A program made the translations under genes and the position numbers. Of a DNA stretch of 53,802 nucleotides, positions 28,636 to 35,964 are shown piece after piece (the first letter of the stretch is position 1; every line of letters starts with the position of its first letter). Below the pieces are notes generated by a model. It was not told where the DNA came from. It searched no databases and saw only the letters and a list, made by a program, of their open reading frames with translations. The stretch comes from Acidobacteriota bacterium. GTDB taxonomy: Bacteria > Acidobacteriota > Vicinamibacteria > Marinacidobacterales > SMYC01. Location of the stretch: positions 1 to 53,802 of the forward strand of contig SMYC01000082.1 of the NCBI GenBank assembly GCA_004356105.1. The letters are read 5' to 3'.

Positions 28636-29160
28636 ATGCGAGGATTTCGAGCACTTGGACTCACCGTTGTCGTGTTTGCGATAGGCGTCGGGTTTGCGAC
28701 CGCTCAATCGCTAGCGGATCTTGCGAAAAAAGAAAAAGAGCGACGTGATGCGAACCCAACCGAGACGAAGCGAGTCTTTACCGATCGGGAGCTGACTCGA
28801 GGCTATGGCGAGTCCCCTAGCGGCCTTCGCCAGGCCCGAGCTCAGACTCAGGAGGGTGCGCGGGCCTCGGACGCGGCGTCTGACACCGAGGAGAGTGAAG
28901 AGCAACAGGACGAGACCCAGACCAAAGAGCATTGGCAAAATCGCGTGAAAGCCGTGCAAGACAAGATCGCGCGCTTGGAACAGCAGATGAGCTCCGAGGA
29001 TTGGGGCGACGGCCAGAGGGTCGGGATCGATCCACGTGGTCAGAACAGTCTAGCCTCTCGTGAAAAAGCGTCACAAGAGCTTGCCGCGGCGCGCTCGGAG
29101 CTCGAGGCTGTTCGGGTCGAAGCACGCAAGGCTTCCGTGCCGCCCGGCTGGGTGCGGTAA
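28636..29160 (+). CDS. Small secreted coiled-coil protein, PGWVR family (copy 1)
   Basis: A 174-residue protein of no family I can name. Signal peptide residues 1-24 (ending GFATA), then LADLAKKEKERRDA, VFTDRELTRGYG, a Glu/Gln-rich low-complexity stretch, a coiled coil (about 100-125 and 143-165), and the end KASVPPGWVR. The same blocks in the same order occur in the minus-strand gene at 37136-37651. ATG 28636 has GAGGAGGG 5 bases upstream. It probably acts in the periplasm. Confidence 0.75.
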   Translation: MRGFRALGLTVVVFAIGVGFATAQSLADLAKKEKERRDANPTETKRVFTDRELTRGYGESPSGLRQARAQTQEGARASDAASDTEESEEQQDETQTKEHWQNRVKAVQDKIARLEQQMSSEDWGDGQRVGIDPRGQNSLASREKASQELAAARSELEAVRVEARKASVPPGWVR

Positions 29161-29187
29161 ACAGGCCGCGAGCGGCGAGATTCTACG

Positions 29188-30651
29188 ATGCTAACGGCGG
29201 AGGTGGTCATCGAGAAGGGGACGGATGTGCGCACGAAAGCGGCGGACGTGCTCGTCGTCGAGGATCGAGATTCTCTTCGAACGATGCTGCGCCGCACGCT
29301 CACGGCTTCGGGCTATACGGTGCTCGAGGCGGCGAGCACGACGGAGGCCTTGCGCCTTCTCAAAAGCGCGCGTATCTCGGTTGTACTCACCGATTTGAGA
29401 CTCCCGGGAGGCACGGGTATGGACGTCTTGACGGCGTCCCGCGACGCCGACGCCAACATGCCTGTGATCGTGATGACGGCTTACGGGACGATTCAAGACG
29501 CGGTCTCGGCAATGAAAGACGGCGCGTTCGATTTTCTCGCCAAGCCCGTAGACACGGATCATCTCCTCGTGCTCATGGAGCGGGCGGTGGGACAGCGCCG
29601 ACTCGTGTTGGAGAACCTCATTCTGAAAGAGGAATATGCGGCGCGCTACGACTTCCCTCGAATCATCGGTGAAGATCCGGCGCTCGAGAAAGTGAGCCTC
29701 GAGCTTCAGCGAGCCGCAAGCTCGGACACGACCGTGCTCTTGCTCGGCGAGAGTGGTACGGGCAAAGAGCTTTTTGCGCGCGCTCTCCATCAGCTGAGCG
29801 AGAGGCGCGCTGGTCCTTTCGTCGCCATCAATTGTGCGGCGATTCCCGGCGAACTTCTCGAGAACGAGCTGTTCGGCCACGAGAAAGGCGCCTATACCGG
29901 CGCCAATGCCCGAAAGCTCGGAAAGCTCGAGCTCGCCGAAGGCGGCACCGTCCTGCTCGACGAGATGGGCGAGCTTCCCTTCGAGCTTCAGGCGAAGCTC
30001 TTACGCGTGCTTCAGGAGCGCTGTTTCGAGCGTGTCGGCGGCACGCGGACAATCCATGTCGATGTGCGGATTGTTGCGGCGACGAATCGGGGGCTGAGGC
30101 AAGCGGTCGAGCGAGGGGAGTTCCGCGAAGACCTCTATTTTCGGCTCGCAGTTTTTCCCATCTCGATTCCAGCTTTGCGTGAGCGCCGCGGTGACATCCC
30201 TTTGCTGGCGAAGCATTACCTGGATGCATTTTGTCGCGATCTGAACAAAGCCCCGGTCACCATTCCCGACAGCTGTATGGAAGCGCTGATGAGCTACGAC
30301 TGGCCGGGTAACGTCCGGGAGCTCGCCAATTGTCTGGAACGCGCAGCGATTTTGTGCGACGACGTGAGCTTGGACGAATCGCATCTAGGGCTCGGTGGCG
30401 ATCGCGATCGTGGACCCGCGACGACATTCGACCTTCGTGGAACGCTGGCCGAAGTGAGCCGGCGTGCCTCGGCGGCCGCGGAGAGCGAGAAAATCAAGCA
30501 GGTTCTCGACGAAGTTAGCGGTAATCGCCGTCGTGCCGCGGAGCTTCTTTCCGTGAGCAAGAAGACCCTGCTTCACAAGATGCGCGATTTCGGTCTTGCC
30601 GAAAGAACGAATGACACCAAAGATCGTACCCCCCTGCGGACGGGAGTATAA
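29188..30651 (+). CDS. Sigma-54-dependent NtrC-family response regulator
   Basis: A 487-residue activator: receiver domain with Asp69 (VVLTDLRLP), AAA+ domain with Walker A GESGTGKE and the sigma-54 loop GAYTGA, and a Fis-type HTH (RRRAAELLSVSKKTLLHKM). GTG 29227, with AGAAGGGG 7 bases upstream, is a credible alternative start that removes 13 residues. It is probably the partner of the kinase at 25392. The next gene, a PilW-like prepilin, begins at once, so minor pilins may be among its concerns. Confidence 0.91.
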   Translation: MLTAEVVIEKGTDVRTKAADVLVVEDRDSLRTMLRRTLTASGYTVLEAASTTEALRLLKSARISVVLTDLRLPGGTGMDVLTASRDADANMPVIVMTAYGTIQDAVSAMKDGAFDFLAKPVDTDHLLVLMERAVGQRRLVLENLILKEEYAARYDFPRIIGEDPALEKVSLELQRAASSDTTVLLLGESGTGKELFARALHQLSERRAGPFVAINCAAIPGELLENELFGHEKGAYTGANARKLGKLELAEGGTVLLDEMGELPFELQAKLLRVLQERCFERVGGTRTIHVDVRIVAATNRGLRQAVERGEFREDLYFRLAVFPISIPALRERRGDIPLLAKHYLDAFCRDLNKAPVTIPDSCMEALMSYDWPGNVRELANCLERAAILCDDVSLDESHLGLGGDRDRGPATTFDLRGTLAEVSRRASAAAESEKIKQVLDEVSGNRRRAAELLSVSKKTLLHKMRDFGLAERTNDTKDRTPLRTGV

Positions 30652-31746
30652 ATGATGTGTGACTTAGAACCGCGATCGCCGTGCGTCGAGATTGAGATTG
30701 AGAACGCGCGCGGCTTTACCCTCATCGAGGTCCTCATCTCGATTTTCATCACGTTGATCGTAATGGCCTCGGTCTTTGCGCTGCTCACCCGCGGACAACG
30801 CTCCTTCCAAAGGGAGCCGGAGATCGCCGACCTGCAGCAAAACGCCCGCAACGTGCTCGATATGGTGTCGCGAGACATCTTGCAGACGGGCGCCGGGCTG
30901 CCGCCCGAATTCCCGGCTTTCAGCCGGCAAAACGGTGCCGGTGATGGAGCCCCTACGGATAGCATCGAGATGATCGGGGCCATGCAGCTTCCCGGACAGG
31001 CCTATCTCGATGCCGAGAATGTGGCCAATTTCACCGGCGGCTTTATCGAGGTCACGAGCGCGGAGACGAACTTCCTCGCGGACGAAATTGTCGTGCTTTA
31101 CAACGACGCCCCCAACGACGCGCCTGCCGGCTCACAGTGGGCGATGCTGAGAGTGAAAACAGCCCAAGACAACGTGCCCTCAGCGATCGACGGCGTGCCA
31201 CGGGGGCTCATCGAGGTCGACTACGTCGAATTCGCCGCCTATAGCAACTACCTCGGGGTCCTGCAGAACTCGGCTGAGCTGCAGCAAGCGGATATGGCCG
31301 CCTTCCAGGGAACCACACGGCCGAAGCTGACCCGTGTCTCAGTCGTGCGCTACTTCACGCAGCTGGATAATCCGGCCGACTATGTCGGCCCTCCGCCGCA
31401 GCTGGTCATGCGTAGCGTCGACTTCGCGCCAGCGCAACCGGTGGGCTATCTGGAGGATTTCCAGATCGCGTACACGATCGGGGTCACAGCCCCCTTTGAC
31501 CAGGACAACCCTCCGGATCCCATTCAGGATCTCGTCGCCGGCACCTTGTTGACGGCGGAGAACATGTTGTCGGTTGTGCGTATCACGGTAACAGCGCGCT
31601 CCATAACGGCGGGCCTCGAGGGTGCTTCAGAAGGTGCTAGTGCCGGTAGAGAAGACGATTTCATCCGCAAAACGTTCTCGACCAACGTGAATCCTCGGAA
31701 CCTGAGCGCGGCTCTCGAAGTTCGTGCCATGGCTCTCGCTGAGTAA
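30652..31746 (+). CDS. PilW-like minor prepilin
   Basis: A 364-residue prepilin-type protein: a 20-21 residue leader ending ARG, cleavage before FTLIEVLISIFITLIVMASV with Glu5, then a long globular domain containing a LVMRSVDFAP...YLEDFQIAYTIG region typical of PilW-like proteins. Minor pilins of this kind prime pilus assembly and sit near the tip. It is the only minor pilin in the window. Start ATG 30652, directly after the regulator, with GGGAGT upstream. A hairpin follows the stop. Confidence 0.86.
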   Translation: MMCDLEPRSPCVEIEIENARGFTLIEVLISIFITLIVMASVFALLTRGQRSFQREPEIADLQQNARNVLDMVSRDILQTGAGLPPEFPAFSRQNGAGDGAPTDSIEMIGAMQLPGQAYLDAENVANFTGGFIEVTSAETNFLADEIVVLYNDAPNDAPAGSQWAMLRVKTAQDNVPSAIDGVPRGLIEVDYVEFAAYSNYLGVLQNSAELQQADMAAFQGTTRPKLTRVSVVRYFTQLDNPADYVGPPPQLVMRSVDFAPAQPVGYLEDFQIAYTIGVTAPFDQDNPPDPIQDLVAGTLLTAENMLSVVRITVTARSITAGLEGASEGASAGREDDFIRKTFSTNVNPRNLSAALEVRAMALAE

Positions 31747-31763
31747 AGAACACCCAGCAAAGC

Positions 31764-31794
31764 AGGCGAGGTGTTGGGAAAACCCAACACCGCC
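31764..31794 (+). terminator. Hairpin between the PilW-like gene and the radical SAM cassette
   Basis: A perfect 9-bp stem GGTGTTGGG (31770-31778) and CCCAACACC (31783-31791) closes on AAAA, with an outer GGC/GCC pair. There is no clear T-tract, so it could be a weak intrinsic terminator, an RNA-stability element or a control site for the downstream gene. Confidence 0.5.
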
Positions 31795-31903
31795 TGTCGT
31801 ATCTCCATTTAGCGTGGAGAGGAACTCCTTTACTCATAGTTGGTTACGCGCGTCGTTTCTGACCGCCGGTTTGGCGCGTAACTTGCATAGACCAGCTTCT
31901 ACT

Positions 31904-33052
31904 ATGGCTTGTACGCAAATTCCAGACCTGCCGCTGGACCTGTTCGGTAGGGACCAGGTGCAAAAATGGATCGAGCAGCACGTGCCTCTGTGCGGTTCGA
32001 TCGAGCTCGATCTTCGCTGCAACTTGCGATGCCTCCACTGCTATCGCGATGGGGAGTGGCCGTCCGGCATCATGGACACGGACGAGCTCAAGCGGGTCCT
32101 CGATCAAGTTGCCGAGGCCGGTACCATTTGGATGCTCTTCACCGGCGGTGAGATCTTCCTGCGACGAGACTTCTTCGAGATCTACGAGCATGCTCGGAGC
32201 CTCGGGCTCATCGTGACGCTATTCACGAACGCAACGATGGTGACCGAGACGATCGCGGATCGCTTGAGCGAGCAAGTCCCGTACTCCATCGAAGTCAGTC
32301 TCTATGGTTACAGCCGCGAGACTTACGAAAAAGTCACGGGGATAGAAGGTTCGCGAGACACGTGCTACCGCGGCGTCGAACGTCTTCTCGAGCGCGGGCT
32401 GCCCGTCTCCCTGAAGACGATCGTGATGCGCACCAACCAGCACGAAGTCGAGGACATGGCACGCTACGCCCAGAGCCACGGTGTGCCTTTCAAATACAGC
32501 ACGATGATCAATCCGAACTTCGACGGCTCGCTCACGCCTTGCAACGTGCGCTTGAACCCGGAAGAAGCTGTCGCCGTGGACTTCGCGCTCGAGTCGCGAC
32601 TCGAGGAGTATCGTGAATATTTCGAGTTGCGCAAGGACATGACGAGCAGTCGCGTGTTCTCCTGCGGCGCCGGGAGCAGAACGTTTCACATCGATCCCTA
32701 CGGCAATATGAAGATGTGCATTCTTTTGCGAGATCCCGAATACAGCCTCCGGAGCATGAGCTTCCAACAAATCTGGAACGAGATGTTTCCGCCCGTCTAT
32801 ACACAAATGAGAAGCGACGATCATCAATGCAATAGCTGCAATTTTTTCTCGCTATGCGACAAGTGTGCGGCGTGGTCTCAAATGGAAAAAGGAGATGTCG
32901 CGGCGCGTGTCGAATATACCTGCGAAGCAGGACATCGCCGCGCGGCAAAGCTCGGATTCTATGACGGGCCGCTCGACCAGTCTACAAGAGGGCTCGAGCC
33001 CACGAATGAAGTGCTTTTACCGATCGTGAATTCAGGAGGATGCTGCTCATGA
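31904..33052 (+). CDS. Radical SAM/SPASM peptide-modifying enzyme
   Basis: A 382-residue radical SAM protein. The [4Fe-4S] SAM-binding motif is Cys39-x3-Cys43-x2-Cys46 (CNLRCLHC), followed by the GGE motif at 81-83. The C-terminal SPASM domain has Cys254, Cys272, Cys309, Cys312, Cys318, Cys321 and Cys340 for two auxiliary clusters. SPASM enzymes of this type mature ribosomal peptides by thioether, C-C or related links. The stop overlaps the start of a 56-residue Cys peptide (ATGA). ATG 31904 is used; the in-frame extension to 31724 crosses the previous gene and hairpin. No Shine-Dalgarno sequence is clear. The tail ends GGCCS. Confidence 0.9.
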   Translation: MACTQIPDLPLDLFGRDQVQKWIEQHVPLCGSIELDLRCNLRCLHCYRDGEWPSGIMDTDELKRVLDQVAEAGTIWMLFTGGEIFLRRDFFEIYEHARSLGLIVTLFTNATMVTETIADRLSEQVPYSIEVSLYGYSRETYEKVTGIEGSRDTCYRGVERLLERGLPVSLKTIVMRTNQHEVEDMARYAQSHGVPFKYSTMINPNFDGSLTPCNVRLNPEEAVAVDFALESRLEEYREYFELRKDMTSSRVFSCGAGSRTFHIDPYGNMKMCILLRDPEYSLRSMSFQQIWNEMFPPVYTQMRSDDHQCNSCNFFSLCDKCAAWSQMEKGDVAARVEYTCEAGHRRAAKLGFYDGPLDQSTRGLEPTNEVLLPIVNSGGCCS

Positions 33053-33219
33053 AGGAGCAAAGGCCTGTAGAGAAGAAGCCGTACGAAAAACCGGCGATCC
33101 GCCGCGTGGAGCTTCATCCCGAAGAGAGCTTGGCGGCGGGGTGCAAGACCGCGACCCTCGGCGGGTCTCTCCCAACAAGCTGCACACTTCCCACCAGCTG
33201 CTTTGCTGACGGGAGCTAA
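33049..33219 (+). CDS. Putative RiPP precursor peptide with tandem LPTSC core
   Basis: A 56-residue peptide read from ATG 33049, overlapping the radical SAM gene by 4 bases, with TTCAGGAGGA upstream. The N-terminal half is a charged leader with KKPYEKPAIRRVELHPEE; the C-terminal half is uncharged, with Cys32, Cys45 and Cys51 and two tandem hexamers SLPTSC and TLPTSC (40-45, 46-51), ending FADGS. This leader/core split, the position after a SPASM enzyme and the Cys/Ser/Thr content fit a precursor of a thioether-type peptide. The last residue is Ser, notable because the next gene is a kinase-like protein. Product structure is inference. Confidence 0.8.
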   Translation: MKEQRPVEKKPYEKPAIRRVELHPEESLAAGCKTATLGGSLPTSCTLPTSCFADGS

Positions 33220-34159
33220 TGGCCTCGTTGTCGAGCCGGCGCGGACCGCCACTTTCTCGATAGGCGGCGTCATACTCGGCCTCGAATGCCTGCCCGGAGG
33301 CGACCCGCTCGTTCTGCCTGCGGCCTATCGCTCGTTTCAGCGGGACGGCGCGTGGCCCGACATCCAGGTGCGCATCGGGAAAGCAGATAGCCTCGAGGAT
33401 TCCGAGGGCGCCGTGATCTATCGCGCCGCGGATCACTGGCGCGCATTGGCGGAGCGTTCCGGGGTCTCGTTCGAGATTTTCTACCCTCCAACTTCTAGGC
33501 TCTATTGTCGGATGGCGGGCCGTCCGCCGTTTTCGCGATTCGAGCTGCTGTTTGGGAGCGACAATCTGAATTCGCTACCCGAGGAGTTTACGCGGCAATG
33601 CGCCGGGCGCCTATGGATCCCGCACCCCTTCGAACAGCTGGCTTTCGTCCCCACGCTGGCGCGTCGCGGAGGATTTCTCGTCCACGCATGTGCCGCGGTC
33701 GTAGGCGGGAAGGGTTTGGTCTTTGCGGGTCACTCCGGCGATGGGAAGACGACGCTCTCGCATGCGCTCCGAGCGGAAGGCCTCGAGCTCCTGAGCGATG
33801 AGCGGGTCGCCATCAAGCGACAAGAGGACGGCTTCGTCGTTCACGGAACGCCGTGGACGGGCGAGGGCGAGATCGTCTCGAACGTGTCGGTGCCGCTCGG
33901 CGGCATCTTCGTGTTGCAGCAGGCGCGCGAGCATCGCGTGCGATTAGAGGCATCGAGTCAAATCGTGGCCGAGCTTCTTTCTCGTTCGATCGTTCCTTAT
34001 TATCTCGATGATACCGCTAGCCGCATCGTGACGCTCGTCCACGACGTAGCGGCGGCCGTGCCTCTCGGTGCGCTCGAGTGCTCGCTCGAGCCTGGGCTTC
34101 GAGATATCCTCGAGCGTTTCCTCGAGACTCCGCGAGTCTTTTCGACGGTCCCGGCTTGA
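33203..34159 (+). CDS. HPr-kinase-like (HprK-related) protein of the peptide cassette
   Basis: A 318-residue protein whose C-terminal half matches the HPr kinase/phosphorylase fold: VHACAAVV at 160-167, Walker A GHSGDGKT at 176-183, LLSDER at 197-201 with Asp199, and GTPWTGEG at 215-222. The N-terminal 150 residues are unassigned. No HPr or PTS gene is near. HprK homologues occur in some lasso and radical SAM peptide clusters, and one type phosphorylates the precursor's C-terminal Ser. The only long start is TTG 33203, inside the precursor gene, implying coupling; GTG or ATG starts in frame are absent nearby. Confidence 0.8.
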   Translation: MLTGANGLVVEPARTATFSIGGVILGLECLPGGDPLVLPAAYRSFQRDGAWPDIQVRIGKADSLEDSEGAVIYRAADHWRALAERSGVSFEIFYPPTSRLYCRMAGRPPFSRFELLFGSDNLNSLPEEFTRQCAGRLWIPHPFEQLAFVPTLARRGGFLVHACAAVVGGKGLVFAGHSGDGKTTLSHALRAEGLELLSDERVAIKRQEDGFVVHGTPWTGEGEIVSNVSVPLGGIFVLQQAREHRVRLEASSQIVAELLSRSIVPYYLDDTASRIVTLVHDVAAAVPLGALECSLEPGLRDILERFLETPRVFSTVPA

Positions 34160-34185
34160 CAATACTGCCACGCGGTCCATAAACT
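34156..34185 (+). promoter_or_regulatory. Probable sigma-70 promoter for argF
   Basis: A consensus TTGACA (34156-34161), overlapping the stop codon of the HprK-like gene, is followed after 18 bases by TAAACT (34180-34185), 4 of 6 matches to TATAAT. It would give a leader of about 150 bases for argF. Confidence 0.5.
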
Positions 34186-34226
34186 CTAGCGTACAAGGGT
34201 TTATATCACTCTCTAGTGTCGTCGTT

Positions 34227-34273
34227 TCAGGCACTGGGTTTCGGACACTAGGTTTCGGACACGGGGTTCGGCC
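34227..34273 (+). repeat. 14-base degenerate tandem repeat upstream of argF
   Basis: Three consecutive units of about 14 bases, TTTCAGGCACTGGG, TTTCGGACACTAGG and TTTCGGACACGGGG, followed by a partial fourth. A GC-rich self-complementary run (GGCTTCGGCCTTCGGCC) follows within 20 bases. It lies in the argF leader. Confidence 0.65.
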
Positions 34274-34340
34274 GGGGGCTTCGGCCTTCGGCCGCCTGTC
34301 GACGCGACGTGTCCACATTCTAAATCGAACACCCGACCCC

Positions 34341-35264
34341 ATGGAGCCCAAACATCTCATCTCGATCCGCGACCTGAGCGCGAAGGATGTGTCCGAAGTG
34401 TTTCGGCTCACGGTGGATCTCAAGGCCACGCCCGACCGCTTCAGAACCTCTCTCGCGGGGAAGACAATCGGATTGTTTTTCCAGTCGCCTTCGACACGGA
34501 CGCGCACGGCTTTTCATGTCGCCATGTACCAGCTCGGCGGGCTCGCCATCGATCTCAACGATCGCGACATGCAATCCTCTCGGGGCGAGTCGATGGCTGA
34601 CACAGCCAAGACGCTGTCACGATATCTAGACGGTATCGTGGCGCGCATGGGCAGTCACGCCCACCTCGTCGAGCTCTCGCGAAACGCCGACGTGCCCGTC
34701 ATCAACGGGCTCACCGACCTCTTGCATCCGTGCCAGGTGTTGGGAGACTTTCTCACGCTCATCGAGAAAAAGGGAAGTCTCACGGGCCGGAAATTGGCCT
34801 ATGTGGGTCCAGGCAACCACATGTGCCATTCGCTCATCTATGGCGCGATCAAGTCCGGTATGAATGTTGCCGTAGCCGCTCCCGCCGGATACGAGCCGAA
34901 GTCGCTCATCCTCAAGAGCGCGAATCGTGAAGCGAGCGCGGCAGGCGTCACGATCACCGTGACAGACAACCCGGCTGCAGCCGTACAAGGCGCGGATGTG
35001 GTCTATACCGACGCATGGGTCTCTATTGGCCAGGAAGCGCAAGCCGCGGATCGGGTCGAAGCATTGGCGCCTTACCAGGTCAACTCGGCGCTCATGAGCC
35101 AAGCGAAACCGGACGCGCTCTTCATGCATTGTCTTCCCGCGCATCGCGAAGAGGAAGTGACTGCAGAGGTCATCGACGGACCTCAGAGTGTTGTTTTCGA
35201 GCAAGCCGAGAATCGCCTGCACGTCACGAAGGCCATCCTCATACGTCTGTTATCCGGCGTCTGA
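34341..35264 (+). CDS. argF: Ornithine carbamoyltransferase family protein
   Basis: A 307-residue transcarbamylase that should make citrulline from ornithine and carbamoyl phosphate. Carbamoyl-phosphate motif STRTR (51-55), HPCQ (129-132) and catalytic HCLP (263-266) are present. Two ornithine-site motifs differ from the usual form: GDGNN reads GPGNH (157-160 region) and the SMG loop reads SIG (228-230). This may be tolerated or may mean a different amine substrate. ATG 34341 gives normal length. No other arginine gene is near. Confidence 0.88.
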   Translation: MEPKHLISIRDLSAKDVSEVFRLTVDLKATPDRFRTSLAGKTIGLFFQSPSTRTRTAFHVAMYQLGGLAIDLNDRDMQSSRGESMADTAKTLSRYLDGIVARMGSHAHLVELSRNADVPVINGLTDLLHPCQVLGDFLTLIEKKGSLTGRKLAYVGPGNHMCHSLIYGAIKSGMNVAVAAPAGYEPKSLILKSANREASAAGVTITVTDNPAAAVQGADVVYTDAWVSIGQEAQAADRVEALAPYQVNSALMSQAKPDALFMHCLPAHREEEVTAEVIDGPQSVVFEQAENRLHVTKAILIRLLSGV

Positions 35265-35286
35265 TCCGGCCTCGACCGCATCTTGC

Positions 35287-35964
35287 CTATGTCGTTGCGC
35301 GATGGATGGCGACGATGCCTCCCGTGAGTCTCTGATAGCTCGGATTGTCGAAACCGGAGTCGCGCATCAAATGGACTAGCGTATCGGGATCGGGGAAGCC
35401 CATGATCGATTCGGCGAGGTAGCGATAAGCCTCACCTCTTCGGCTCAACAGGTCTCCGAGCCGTGGCAGCAGAGTCTTCAAATAGAACCGGTAGGGTTTG
35501 CGTAGCCACCCCTCGGGATGCGAGAACTCGAGGATGGCGAGTTTGCCGCCGGGCACGAGGACGCGGTGGATCTCGCGAAGGCCGGCCGGCATATCGGCTA
35601 GGTTGCGCACGCCGAAAGCGACGGTCGCGGCGTCGAACACGCCATTAGGAAAGGGAAGCGATAGAGCGTCCGCGGCTGCTACCCGGATGGGTATGCCGCG
35701 CGCGCGAGACTTGTCGCGGGCACGCGTCAACATGTTCCACGTGAAGTCACAGGCGAAAGGGCGCGCTTGTTGTGCCATCTCGAGGGCGAGGTCGCCGGTG
35801 CCGCAACAAAGATCCAAAACACGCTGGTCGCGCTCGAGCTCGAGAGCATGAACGACTGCGCGGCGCCAGGAGCGATCGATGCCGAGGCTGAGCACGTGAT
35901 TCAAAAAGTCGTAGCGCGGCGCCACACCCTCGAACATCCGGCGCACGACAGACGCTTCAGGCAT
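35287..35964 (-). CDS. menG/ubiE: Demethylmenaquinone/2-polyprenyl methyltransferase
   Basis: A 225-residue class I methyltransferase with VLDLCCGTGDLAL (SAM motif I) and the UbiE/MenG signatures FEGVAPRYDFLNHVLSLG and VAFGVRNLADMP, plus ILEFSHPEGWLRKPY. It methylates the quinone ring in menaquinone or ubiquinone synthesis; with no other quinone gene here the product cannot be told. ATG 35964 overlaps the aroB stop as ATGA. It converges with argF. Confidence 0.93.
   Translation of the reverse strand: MPEASVVRRMFEGVAPRYDFLNHVLSLGIDRSWRRAVVHALELERDQRVLDLCCGTGDLALEMAQQARPFACDFTWNMLTRARDKSRARGIPIRVAAADALSLPFPNGVFDAATVAFGVRNLADMPAGLREIHRVLVPGGKLAILEFSHPEGWLRKPYRFYLKTLLPRLGDLLSRRGEAYRYLAESIMGFPDPDTLVHLMRDSGFDNPSYQRLTGGIVAIHRATT

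Noticed and set aside
33219-33263. ATG with GGGAG upstream just after the precursor stop
   Set aside because: The frame stops after 14 codons and is not the frame of the HprK-like protein; noted only because its ribosome site is better than that of TTG 33203.
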